Shown here: piece after piece, positions 45,481 through 57,892 of the stretch | How the letters are laid out: every line of letters begins with the position of its first letter | Position numbering within the stretch: position 1 is the first letter of the stretch | From: Diphasiastrum complanatum | Lineage: Eukaryota > Streptophyta > Lycopodiopsida > Lycopodiales > Lycopodiaceae | Length of the DNA stretch: 64,000 bases | NCBI GenBank assembly: GCA_029204225.1 | Contig: MU832160.1 | Location: 1 to 64,000 of the forward strand | Direction: 5' to 3' | Notes under the pieces: generated by a model | The model's database searches: none | What the model was told of the DNA's origin: nothing | Seen by the model: the letters and a program-made list of their open reading frames with translations, nothing else | Position numbers and translations under genes: made by a program

Positions 45481-45909
45481 GCCGATATACAGAATCGCGG
45501 TAAATTTTTCGAAGAGTGACTAATGAATCAGATGAGAATACATAATGAATCATCAGATTAAAAGCATAGTCCTCCCATAAGTGGCATGATAGTGATGACA
45601 TCTTTTTCTCTACTTGAGCTCGGGAGCAATGCCAATCAGCCCACAAATGAGGATATACAAGAGAAAAAACATAAGTTGGTACATTATTGCACAACCACAT
45701 GCATGCTTGAGCTAATTAAATGGAAATGTACTGTATGCCCTATTCATGCATGCTGGCTATAGATTACACTTGCTTTACAAGCATAGAGAGCGGTATCAAT
45801 TAGGAACAGCCATGCAGCAATATCATGCTTGTCTGTCAAACTCCAAGAACTCATCATGTCATGCTATATGGTCTCAGGTTCTAAACAGTTCCTGTTTTGT
45901 TGATCGACC

Positions 45910-48900
45910 CTACAAGTTAGTTTTGGGGGAATCATGGTTAAGCCCAAGGACATGCTGGAATTTGCTGCCAAAGGATGATGCTCCCATTGCTATAGGTCTG
46001 TGAATGTTCTGCGAAGAGAGGACACTCTTATTGGGAAGAAAGGCGCCAAAAGACTGGTTCACATAGTTCATACCTGCTTTCTGTAACCAGTCTGTCATCT
46101 GAAATCCGGGCAGATATGGAAGTTGAGTTGATACAGGTGATGTTATGGATGAGTTCAATGCAGAAGCCAGTGGCTGCAAAGGACGGTTCACTTGCCAACT
46201 CCATCCTGACTGAGATTCTACAGTCATAGAAGGAAATAATGGAAGTCCTTCTCTTTGCTCATTAAGTCCATTCAAAGGTAAGTTTGGTACCTGAGAATGA
46301 TAGGATTTCATTAACGGATCAATGAGACACCTATAATTGTCAGACATCGTCGACAATAAGCTTTATTGGAAATTTCTCTTTGAATCATACTAATAAGAAT
46401 GGGGCTCTAACAACTGCAACATGTTACAGAAACATCCATTGTGATAATCAGCTGATATACCCAATCATAATGTAACCTGGCTAGCATTTCTGGCAACTCA
46501 TCCACATAATTCCAGGCGAGACTCAAAACTAAGTTAAATACACTATCTAACCTTGAAACTTGAGGCATCCACTTCTTCATTGGGCTCAGTATTAGTTGAG
46601 TTGACACCAAGTGGAAGACGTGCACTTTCATCTTTCATATGAATACCTGAGACAAAGTTGTTTTCCGGTAGAAATTGCAAGACTTCATATGCTTGTTTTT
46701 GAGCATCTGAAACATTATTAAGGGTAATTGCATCACTGCTTTTCCTTTTACCTCCTCGTAAAGCAACTGGCCGAATGGCTTCTCTTGCAACATCATGATC
46801 TGTTCGTGTGTGAGAAAGCCTCCAAGCATCTGAGAAAGATGGAAAACGATGCAATGGCACTCCATCAATTGTCTCTAGCTGGCAATCACCATCTCTCTGC
46901 AAATTGATCCAAGTATTGCAGCAATACCAAACATATGTATCAGCACGAATGCACTATTATGTATTGTGTTAGACAAGGTTTTGCAAGCTTAGTAGCAAAT
47001 GCTAATAAAGCTCTTTATTTTCTTAATTTGGCATTCAAACCAATAATGTGAATATTTCTGACCTTGTGGTAACTACTATTTCATTAAATGTCTGAATTTA
47101 CTTGTATACAGCAGGTTGTTTGATCAAATTAACGTGGGTGATCAAATGCTTACATGGAAACTGAGTACTTCTCTCACTCATGATGTTAAGACAACCGCAC
47201 AGAGAGAGCAACAGCACAATGATCAATCTCACCATAATATTTAATTCTGTCATGATCTGAGATTACACAATTGTGCTTTGTGTCATCAGGTACAGGATGA
47301 GCACAGTGATGGAGGATGTGTTAAGACAAATGGCCGTTCTTCGAATCTGTAGGTATGACCTGAGTCAGGCTTTGACCTATTTGAATGTCCTGTACAAATG
47401 TAAACTGCATCGAATGCCTAATACAGAGTTGATTTGTTGGTTTTACTTGCAAGCATTGGATCACCAATCCTAGGGTAAAAACTTGACAGTCGTGAGCAGT
47501 CTACAAATGCATCTACAATTAACTCGGCAACATAAACTCTCAACAAATAAAAAGGAATTAGGTTAGCTTGTTCCGCCTGTATAGAACTCATTCAGTTCTG
47601 TATACATGGAACAGTACGCCCAGCTCACAAAAGCTCAGAACAGGCTTCTATGATTCTGGCTTACCTCTAGAGGCTTGATGTTGAAAGGTTATTGTTCCTT
47701 TTAAAGCTTTATGAAAATGTTAAAGCAAGACTATACACTGTCAAGGCATAGGGTGTACAAAGGGAGAAGCTCTCAGACAAATAGGACACGCAATAGGCAT
47801 GTATAGGGTGTGCAAAGTCCCAGCCATGCATAGAGGGAATGACGGTCTATAAATATTCAGAATAAAATTGTTTGCTGTAACACATTTTGATTATTTCAGG
47901 ATATTATAAAAATAGTTCATTAAAAGATCTTAGTCAAAGAGAATCTACTACCTGCCACTCCATTCTGTTAAATGCAACAGGCTGCATCCCTTCTACATTG
48001 TCGAGGGCTTGTGGCATTATAGAATTCGAAAGACGAGCTTTCTTCCAGTCTTGTTCTGAAAAGGAGTTGCATATTCCCAGAGATCCAGATGATTTACCAA
48101 TTTCTTCTTGCTGGCTCATCTGAGAATTTTCTTCATGGGCCAAAGAGACTCCAAGGTTAAGTTGGAGATTCCATTGATTGACGCCTGCAAATACATCATC
48201 TTCGTATAACATCCATGTGTTCACTTTGCATCCATAATAATAGAAATAGAAAGCAGTCATGCTCAAAACAACAATGACTGAAGGCATTGCAGGCAAACTT
48301 CAACTGAAAAAAGAGAGGTAATATAACAATAATACATGTGTTACAGGTTGCCACTACGACATACAGCATATAACTAATACACCCTGTCTACAGCCATGAA
48401 TTACAGTTGGGCCTTACATAGGGACAATAATGCCTCCCATGCATCAAAATTATCTCACGAACCATGAATCTGCACCACAAACTGAACATGGTTCGTAGAA
48501 AAATCCTGGAATTTGGATCATTCCAAAATTGATAATGACGAGCATCTTTGCTTTAAGTTTGAAATTTCTCCATGAAAAGTTTCTAAAGCAACTCACATTT
48601 GCAGGAAAGTTGGCATGATTATAGGAGATGTCCTACCTTCTGAAACGAGAGCTATGATAGAAAAGGGGTGGAAGTTCATGAAAGAGAATATCTTCCACCT
48701 ACAGGAGAATATGAGCTTTACAAAAGCAACTAGCATCCCAAAAAAGCAACACCATCTTGCAGGTAGAACTAAGCTTTTGTTAGGTGATTGTGCTACTACC
48801 TTACTACCAACAATTTGCTTCAACGTGCAAATTGTTTCACTTCCTACATAAGACTTTTGTTCTTTAATTTCTCTGAACAGCAACATATATTATATTAATG

Positions 48901-48976
48901 CAACAGTATCTTCAGACAAATATCTGATAATGCAAATACCCAGAAGATCCCATAGTGAAATCCAACTAATGGTGGG

Positions 48977-49021
<45 letters not shown>

Positions 49022-50194
49022 CCACTCAAGCTTGCACGGCCAACCTACGTGGCATAGCTTAGTTGGCTTGCCACACAAGCCTATGTGGCAGAGTGCAACA
49101 TGCCTGCATGGCAGACATCAAGCCTGTGTCATGCCTATATGACCTGCCACAAGCCTGCGTGGTTTGTCTCATGACAAGCCCACGTGGCTTGCCATGTGGC
49201 AGCTTGCGAGCCCTAGCTCTCTCTCTCTCTAGATCCACTTAGGCCTACATGGCAAAGCTTGGTTGGCTTGCCACACAAGCCTATGTGGCAGCCTGCGATA
49301 TGCTTGCATGGCAGATATCAGACCTATGCCATGCCTATGTGGCCTGCCACGCAAGCCCATGGTAGGCCTGCATGGCTTGCCACGTGACAACTTTAATATA
49401 TCTCTCACTTTGAGTCCACTCAAGTCTACGTGGCAAAACCCGGTTGGCTTGCCATACAAGCCTATGGCAGGCCTACATGGCTTGCCAGATGGCAAACCTA
49501 AAGCTTGCATGATTTGCCATGTGGCAGACCTACGTGGCTTGCGAAGTGACAATGTGCGACAAGCTTGGCAGACAGCAGATCACGTAGGCATAGCCTGGTT
49601 GGCTTGCCAGCCTATGGTGAGCCTACGTGGCTTGCCACATGGCTAACCCCAAGCTTGCATGATTTGCCATGTGGCAAGCCTATGTGGCTTGCCATGTGGC
49701 AACCTATGATAGGCTTGGTAGATAGTAGGCCTATGTGGCCTACTAAACAAGCCTATGGTAGGCCATGTGGCAAGCCACACAAGCCTATGGTAGACCTACG
49801 TGGCTTGCTATATTGCCAGTCCCAAGCCTACATGGTTTTCCACATGGTAGGCCTACGTGGCTTGCCATGTGGCGACTTTCGAGCTCCAATTCTCTCTCTC
49901 TCTCTATGTCCACTTAGGCCTACATGGCAAAGCTGGTTAGCTTGCCACGCAAGCCTATTTTAGAACTACGTGGTTTGCCACATGGCAAACCCCAAGCTTA
50001 CATGACTTGCCATGGGGTAGGCCTACATGGCTTGCCATGTGGCAGTCTGCGACAGGCTTGGTAGATAGCAGACTTATGACATTCCTATGTTGCCTACTAC
50101 ACAAGCCTATGCTAGTCCTATGTGGCTTTCGACGTGGCAAGTCCCAAGCCTACATGGTTTTAAGCCTATGTGGCTTGCCATGTGGCTACTTTCG

Positions 50195-50242
<48 letters not shown>

Positions 50243-53200
50243 CCACTGCATTTGGATGGCAATGTTCTGAGCATTGGGAGCTAAAAAGTTCAGAAATGAA
50301 TCTAAGTTAGCAATTTATAGCATATTACAGTAAAGAAAATTTTCTCTATTTTGATTTTGTTTTGAGGCAAAAGAAAATACATCTAGGCAATCAAAAGAGC
50401 TTGCCTTGTATGGTTGACTTAAGTTCCAAAGCTACAAGCTCAAGCAGACGAAGCTCTTCTTAAGGAAGAGCCGCTGTGCCAAATTTGAACGAGTGTGCTG
50501 CATTAGGATGCTTATATAAAGACAACATCAGATTTATGCATAGGTTCAAACTCTCACATATAGATAAGCTTCTTCAGAGTTGAACCTGATAAAAAATAAT
50601 AATGTAGAGAAATTGATACTGGACTTGGACTTGGAGACACTTGCATACTCTTAACATCAAAGATGAGAAAGTCTTCATGACTTAAAAGCTTATCTATAAA
50701 ACACATCTCAAGAAGCTCAATCTGCATGAAAGTAGGATTATTGTCGTTAGTCAATAGTTGCAGCAGGCTACAATGAAGGGAGCTTTTCTAGGTCTAAATG
50801 CAATTATACAAGTGTTAACACACCTATGGAAGTGCAGTTCCAAGTTAGATCTAGCTAATATGAAGAAACTGCATAATTACACACACACACACACACATAT
50901 TAGAAGCTCTTTCCTAACATATTAGGACTCTACTTACTGTTCCATAAGTACACATTGGGTTGAACCCCTTTTTTCATTTTTAGCAAGAAATTTTCATAAA
51001 GCATAAATGAACACTTCCTAGTCTCTCTGAAATGGATCAATAATACGTGCTGCATTGCATCCTGGGAGTTACAATAACAATAGCTTTGAATGGAACAATG
51101 AAGATTCTCCGGGAAGCTAAGATTCAGTGTTGAATAAGAGCATTTAAAGTTCCTCCTTCCATACAAACGTTGTTATCCAGCATTCTGAACCCACTTTGAC
51201 AAGTACCAGATTCCAATACATACAGCTCAACCTTTCAGTAGCTACAAACAAACTCTGCAGACAGATGACACCTTTTTGATTCGCAGTGATTTGGTTCAAG
51301 AGTGAAGGCAAACTTAGACACTTGAACAGGTGAAGGTGATACTTTTCTTCAGCAGCAGTACCGCAGGGAGGGTTAACCTTCACATCAACTTATTTGGCTC
51401 AGGCATACTTCAACTAGTTCTTCAGAAAAACTTTGACATGGTACAATGCAGAGATTTAGCTACTAAAATCCCCTTAAAGTGCAGGGTCAATTTTTGACAG
51501 AACAATACTGAGCTAATTCTCTTTTATGTAGGCTTTAAGATGCAGCTATCGGAAAAAAACTTACAGAAAAAGACCAAAAACAAAATTGTGTACCGTACCA
51601 CATTCAGAACAACTGAGTTTCTTTAATTTTATACAAACATGTGTCTACATGTATATATGTATGTACGTAGATAGATAGATAGACACACACAAAGTGATAT
51701 ATGTGCATGTGTGCATGTATGTGATATATGTGCATGTGTGCATGCATGTGTATTTTGGTGTGGTGTGTGTTGTCCACTTGAAAACTTCAAGCATTTTAGA
51801 ACTCTAAAATCAGATACAATCTTCTAGCTGGATTGTATTTCCTCAACTTACACTTGTAAGCATTATCTAGATTAGAGAAGGGCGCCGGCATCACATCTTT
51901 TGGAGATCTTGTTGCAAAGGGAAGTTACCAATTTTTTGTTGTTCTGATTGAATCTCCTCCTCGTAAGTGCTTGGATCAAAATTGGTCACAGCCTCTCTTC
52001 CATTACAGCGTATCGCTGCTTTATCATATGCCCTGTCGAAAGTTACCTTATTCTATTACTCATAGAAAACTTACTATGTCCTGAATTGTGCACTTTAAAA
52101 TATTCATCAAGGTACTGTGGTCATCATAGAGAGTGGAAAAATGTTTCATGCAAAAGATGTTTACATTCTGCAGTCGACATACAATCAGATTTGGTAAACC
52201 ATTTACAGTCAGTATGATATGACCATCCATTGATTCTTTTTCATACCTTGCAGCTTCAACTTCACTGTCAAAGAGCCCCAAATATATGTACCTGAAAGTG
52301 ATCAATTGAATGATAATTGGTACAAAGCTCGGAAAGGACTTCTCTCCTTCCACCTTCCCAAGCCATCTCTAGACATGTGCTATTTTAAAGAATTCATGAA
52401 CATACGGTGATGAAAAGTGAGAGGTCTAACTTCTTTCCCAAGAATTGCCCCATCCTTGCCTCCCAACGTCCACATTTGTGCAGAGTTACGCCTCGGAACC
52501 TTGAACTGCCACGCGAAAAGCCTGTGCTTTGGCGACGGAGTATGTGTACAAACTCTTCCTTTTTAAGAGCTGCCATCTGTAAAGACAAACCCGCGTAAAC
52601 TCCAAGTCAGAAAATAGAATCAACAGACCATGTATGTATCTATGTTGAGACTAGGATGCTGCCCGACCTAACAATCAAGAGGTGCAAAATAGAATCAACC
52701 TAAGAATTCTCATCTTCAAATAACAAAACCGACCTGCTTAATATCTTCATGGTAATCATTAAGGTCGAAATTTATGTCCGCATCCAAACCTCGAAATTTG
52801 ATTGCAGCTTTATCATAAGCTCTGCAATTCAGTCAGGACTTCTCAACATTTTTATGAACTTTCTTAGGTTAGACATATGGAAGCTACTTCACACATGTAC
52901 CTGATCACCTTGCAAATTTTGAAAGAGACAGCACTATTGCATCAACTTTTGGCGTGTCTTGTACAAATCATACGTAGTGCAACAGCAAGATAAGCAGTTT
53001 AAACGTTTTTTAAAGAGAATTTTCTGAAGGAAACTTTTATGACTACACCAATTCCGCTTTTATGTCAACTGACGTTTCTAAATTAGTGGCAAGAACTAAA
53101 AGAGCTCATAGGACATCCTGAGTGAGGCTCATGAAAGAAATAAACCCACCTGGCAGCAGCATGGGCTGTATCAAATCCTCCTGCATGACAATATATTTTC

Positions 53201-54519
53201 AGGCATCTTAGCGGCCAAATCAGATGTTATATTTCCATACCAAGCGGAAAGGCAATTTTCTGAATACTTTAAGAAATTAAGAGTGGATGCAAGTGCTGGG
53301 TGATGGACGATGGAAATGCATCATGACAAACCTTTCTTCAGCGCCTATGAGAATCTAATGATCTACAGTTTCAAACTTCAAATACACTGCTTTGACTAGA
53401 AGTCATCTTATTGTTGAATCATAGATTTAGAGAGTGTTGGTTTTCGTCACAGAACTATTAGCTTACCAAGATAGACTTGCTTGCCAGTGTCCCTGTCACA
53501 GATCATCATAGCTCTAGTTAAACTCATATGCTGATGGTCTAGCCAGGGCTTACAAGATCCTCAACCCAAAAATTCTAACCAGCTGGTCTGAGATGCAAAT
53601 TCACAGATATAGCAGGATTTTTTTTTTTAGCTATTTTGGAAGGTTGATCTCTGATTTATATAATACAAGATATATCCACTTACCATATGTGTGATTCCCA
53701 TCTACCGGTCCTGCGGTAGAACGTCACTCCCCGGTACTGAGAGCTCCTTGACCGAGGTCCTCGCCGACTCTTCTTGGCAGGTGGGGATGCTTCAACCAAT
53801 TTAGGCCTTCCGCATAGCTCTGTTTGGCTCAAGTTCAGCCCAGCCCAGTGCGATCCTGTAAAGGTATGGGCTGACTTTTCATTACTATTAGGAAACAAGA
53901 CTGATGATCCAGATGGCTGCAACGGAAATAGCTCTCTGGTGAAAAAGGTTGCAGATTCTTCAGATTTTCTCAACCCTTGCGAAATTGGGTCTATGAAGGC
54001 AACTGAAGAAGCGTCAAGCTGTACATCTTCGTTGGGAGCGATAAGCGAAAAGCCAAACACATTAAAGCCTCTATCTCCGGAGTCGCACGAGGATCGCACA
54101 AGAATATTATTGCTGTTGGCATGCGATTCCTTTGATGCGCAGGCTTCCCCGAGCCATTTCTCAACTTGAGCTGTCGCATCACTAGAGGCTTCAAACTCGC
54201 ATCCCCCGCTTTCAAGAGACGCATTGGGGCATGCAGCTGCATTCAGAACAGCTGAACTTGAGGTTCCGGAATCAACTTGTGAGATCTCAGCTTTTGAAGG
54301 AGAGACTGGATTCCTGACCTGCGCCTCCTCCAACACGTCAGCTATCTGCAGCGAAGGGTTGGAACAATCACCTTTCTCAGTTGGATTTGTCTCCGATCCT
54401 CCACTTTGATTACGCATAAGGGATTCTTTGTCACTGCAATCTTGCTTACGGCGTTCTTTGTTTAGGACAATTGCATCAGCTTTTTGTGTAGCCTCTGGCT
54501 CGGAGTTGAGGTCAAACAT
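45910..54519 (-). CDS. AP2: APETALA2-like transcription factor (euAP2 type), ten exons
   Basis: Exons (minus): 54519-53684, 53492-53467, 53180-53150, 52821-52734, 52576-52431, 52291-52247, 52032-51929, 48184-47952, 46896-46552, 46290-45910. All nine introns are GT-AG and the phases join to 2235 nt, 744 residues and a TAG stop. Two AP2 DNA-binding domains are present: the first at about residues 261-320 ([18 protein letters not shown], then [20 protein letters not shown]), the second at about 353-413 ([19 protein letters not shown], then [16 protein letters not shown]). A basic [12 protein letters not shown] block precedes the first domain. The first domain lacks the insertion seen in the AINTEGUMENTA branch, so this is the euAP2/TOE branch. 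An EAR-like LQLNLGVSL motif after the second domain suggests repression through TOPLESS. The 26-nt and 31-nt microexons are typical. These nuclear factors control phase change and organ identity. Confidence 0.96.
45967..45987 (-). promoter_or_regulatory. degenerate miR172 target-site-like sequence in AP2 exon 10
   Basis: Seed-plant euAP2 genes carry a miR172 site in the last exon, encoding AA(A/P)SSGF. Here the minus strand reads GGAGCATCATCCTTTGGC and encodes MGASSFG, in the same frame. The central GCATCATC is kept, but the part that would pair with the 5' end of the microRNA (normally GGATTC) is mismatched. The site is probably not functional; its position suggests a decayed or pre-microRNA form. 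Confidence 0.5.
48979..50239. repeat. higher-order minisatellite in AP2 intron 7
   Basis: Inside the 3.7-kb intron 7, blocks of about 180-300 bp start with a CT-rich run, then GTCCACTTAGGCCTACATGG or a variant, then GGTTGGCTTGCCACACAAGC, then many short units around GGCTTGCCATGTGGCA. Block starts lie near 48979, 49219, 49390, 49580 and 49888; the array closes with a CT run at 50199-50239. The short unit and its near-reverse complement both occur, so a transcript could fold into many hairpins. Open frames through it are artefacts. Confidence 0.85.
50878..50897. repeat. (AC)n microsatellite in AP2 intron 7
   Basis: About ten AC units. A GATA-type microsatellite and TG-rich sequence follow at 51668-51770 in the same intron. 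Confidence 0.85.
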
Positions 54520-56280
54520 CCTACCACCAAAGTCTCCAATAAGGCCTTTGTTGAGCTAGCTGTTCTTTGCTGCTCAGCCTGTAGCCGCTAAGAAACTGGC
54601 ATGTCTTCCGATAGACCTGCTTCCTCCATGTCGATCTTCTTTAGACTTGTAGATGTCTTTCAACTCTGATATGTCGGATATATTTGAAAATCAGAAAGAA
54701 ACCTAGTCTGACAAGGATGATCAAGCAGCTAATCTGTAGCGCTTATTAACACTTATGCACATTGGGAATGAGCTGGTGCGGCCTTGGAACTGTTGTATGC
54801 ATGCAAATAGCATTGCAGCTCCAAAATGTGGATCCTTATGTATAGCAGAAGGCGCACCGAGCTACAGATAATTGCAGATTAGCAATACAACTTGATGACA
54901 CGCCTATTCCAGCGTAGCTACATATGGCTATAGGATGGACCGAGACAATTGGAGCCTTGACGGCAGAGAATTGTAGGATTAGACACAGCAACGCATATGC
55001 AACCGGGACTGCAGCCCGAGTATGCACAACCTCACGCAAAATCACAGAGCGTCTGCGGAGGGGCAGAACCACCCCCACTGCTCAAACCACACAAACAATG
55101 CACTCATACAATTGCCTCAGCCTATCTGCATCAATCCGCCCAATTCACAGACCAAACCACCCGCGGTGCAGCAGCAAAATTAACCCACCATCACCATTCC
55201 AGCCCAACCACAACACAGCACTCCCAGATCAACCCAACAAAACCCATCACCAATCCCGCAAGACACAACACACTGAAGCCCAGATCAAGCTACAACCAAA
55301 CCCATCACACAGACACAAAACCATGAAGCCCAGATCAAGCTACAACCAAAACCATCACGCAGACCCAAAACCATGAGCAATACAGTGAGAAACAGAGCAG
55401 AGCAGGCAAGGGGGGAAGGGAGTGGAAGGCACAGGCACAGACCTCAGAGCAAAAAACGAGTGATAAGCAAAGCAAATCAAATTAAGGAAAGAGTACGACC
55501 TTATCCTCCTTATAAGGGCAGTGGGGATGCCAAGCATAGGAGGGTAGATCGGGCGAGAAAGAGAAGAGAAGGCATGGCAAAGACGAAGGCGAGAAGAAAA
55601 CAGAAGAAGAAGGAAAGGCTGCTGCCGCTGCTGCTGGTGGGTGCGTGTTCTGGCTGCTGCTCCTGAGCTCGTAGATTGAGGAAGAGGTGATGGAGATGCC
55701 CGGGGGGGAACATCTCACCCCCCTCCAATCTTCAATCGACACGTACTCCCTCTGCCACTTGGAGGCTTTCCAACGGTTCTGATGAGTACGTGGCAGATCT
55801 CGGAGCAATCCAACGGTGCGCGGAGCTGTAAGCTGAGTGTCTGAATTTCCGTGTGTGGGTATATCTGGCTGCTGCTGCTGCTGCTGCTGCCCTGAGCTCG
55901 TGCTTCGAGAGAAGGGGTGATGGACCCCCCCGATCGCGCCACGCTCGTCACGGCGCACCGGTCACTGCCCGCCACGTGGCACGGTGCCTCCAACTAGATT
56001 CTCTCCAACGGCTTGGGATTTGATCGCGAAGACATGGGGGGAATCCAACGGCGCAGGATCTCCCACGCTTAAGGGGCCACGGCGTGCGGAGATCACCGGC
56101 GACGTGGCGCGGCAGAGACCGTCGGATGGTGATGGGACGTGCCATAATAATTTTATTTGCCTCTTCTTCTTCACAAAGAGACGTGACCGCCGGCGCCGCG
56201 TGTCGGAGAGACGAGACCAAAACCGAGGCTGACTCCGGGCCGGAGGTCGGAGCCAGCCGGCGGCGGCCACGGCATGCAAA
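54520..56280 (-). promoter_or_regulatory. GC-rich 5' region of AP2 with tandem duplication and TCCAACGG motifs
   Basis: Upstream of the AP2 start the sequence becomes GC-rich (55.4-56.3 kb), unlike the rest of the window. A roughly 235-bp segment is duplicated: TCTGGCTGCTGCT, then CCTGAGCTCGT, then GGTGATGGA occurs from 55648 and again from 55864. Each copy is followed by two TCCAACGG motifs 40 bp apart (55769, 55809; 56004, 56044), the core of the MSA element bound by three-repeat MYB factors. A G-box-like GCCACGTGGC lies at 55972-55981. The region probably holds the promoter and 5' UTR; the transcription start is not fixed. Confidence 0.5.
55868..55890. repeat. (GCT)n trinucleotide repeat
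   Basis: Seven to eight GCT units in the second copy of the duplicated promoter segment; the first copy has three at 55651-55661. A minus-strand open frame reads them as poly-Gln, probably by chance. Confidence 0.85.
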
Positions 56281-57892
56281 AATAATTCAAAACCCAATAA
56301 TAATAATAATTCCATTTTCTATTCTATTTTCTCCTTTTTATTTAATATTAATATTAGGGCAATCCGATGCCTTGGGAAGGAGAGAAGGGGCGACCGAGCG
56401 ACAAGAGAGGGGGGGGGGGGAGGGGGTGGTACATGGGGTCGGTTCGACCAAAGTTGAATTTAGACGCGTCCTTTTTTTATCCTTTTCATTTTACCCAATT
56501 TTTATTTTTATTTTAATAATCCATTAATAAAGTAATTACCTGGATAAAATTAATATCTTTTATGTATTTAATTAAATCACATAGTGCAAAGCTTGATATT
56601 CATAATTAAGACTAAATAATGAGCTCCAATTTTTTTTACACCATTTTATTCAAAACACAAAATGTGCGAGCTTTTTTGCATATCGGTATCGAGAACGTGT
56701 GAACTTTCTGGTATGTACATTCTAACAAGAAGTTGACATAAACTAGGTATTTGTTGGAAGCAAGTGCAATACTGCTTGTACCAAGCCCAAGCCACGGGAG
56801 GCCTACTACAAGCATTATTAACCCTACTCCCAACATATGAGACATGATCGACAAATGGGAGAACATCTCTCAACCCTACAAGCAGTATTAACCCTACTCC
56901 TGACATATATGAGACATGATCGACAAATGGGAGAACAGCTCTCAACGAATGAGAGTGTTCCACATTAGCAATACTTTTGGCACTCCCAATTATGAAACAT
57001 GAAATGCAAATTATAAAATCTAAAAATGATTTCATATAACTTTTTTTTATACGACAAAGTCTCAATGCTTGGAAGACATCCTTTTAGTGACCTTTATCTC
57101 CATTCCAATGGCCTTTTGATTAAATCCCAACGTAATGGCCTCGCCTTAAATTTACATCCATTGCATGAAGTGTAAATGTCACTAAAAAAGACTGTTCTCT
57201 ACTACTATATGTAGGACATCCATTGTATGAAGCATAAACGTCACCAAAAAAGACCATTCCCAACTATTTTATATATGAGAATGTGGCACACGAAGCTTAA
57301 AGACTAAGAGTCAAGATGCCAAAACCCAAGTTTTCAATATTCATGACCACATAATATGGATTTTTAGACGATGTGACAATTCTATCAAAGCTAACGTGTC
57401 TTTCTTAGATGAGTCTGAGTTTTCAAAAATGCATTTCAATTTTATCCTTTTAGATAGCAAGACTACTTTTGCACTTTCTAACGTGCACAACATAGGTTGG
57501 TTGTGCTCTTTCATATCATCTTGTTTGTGTTCATTTTTGTAGGACATTATCAAATAGAACTTTTCTCATTTCGTAAAAACATTACATGCGTAGTGCTCCG
57601 TGGGCGACTTCCTATACAAGGCATTGTGGCCATAATGCCTACCATAATTTGTCATAAAGCCAAGGTTGCGTTATTTCACAATGGAAAAAAAATCTCAAAC
57701 AATGTTTGTGTCAACCAAGTAGAGCTCAAGTAGGGCCATATTGCCCTCATACAATTTGTCGTAGAGCATGGAATGCATTGTTCTATAACATAGAATAATA
57801 AGAAGACAAAGTAAATAGGACTAGGCATACAAGTAAAAATTATTGAACTAGCAAGCCACACTCACTAGATAGAAAGAAAATAAGTGTTGGAA
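56281..57892. other. intergenic sequence with a local duplication
   Basis: No gene is seen. A poly-G run lies near 56408-56420. A 71-bp unit starting CTACAAGCA is duplicated in tandem at about 56805-56945. Confidence 0.6.

Noticed and set aside
49229-50270. Open frames of 60-130 codons with repeating Leu-Pro-Cys-Gly-Lys motifs inside AP2 intron 7
   Set aside because: They follow the minisatellite in several frames and on both strands at once, as expected from a repeat whose unit lacks stop codons.
54836-55376. Small open frames on both strands just upstream of AP2
   Set aside because: They overlap one another, lack domains, and fall in the probable 5' UTR or promoter. No reason to prefer any of them.
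55482-55958. Minus-strand 158-codon frame with poly-Gln upstream of AP2
   Set aside because: It runs through a GCT repeat and GC-rich duplicated promoter sequence, has no recognisable domain, and overlapping frames are equally open. It is more likely a by-product of base composition than a gene.
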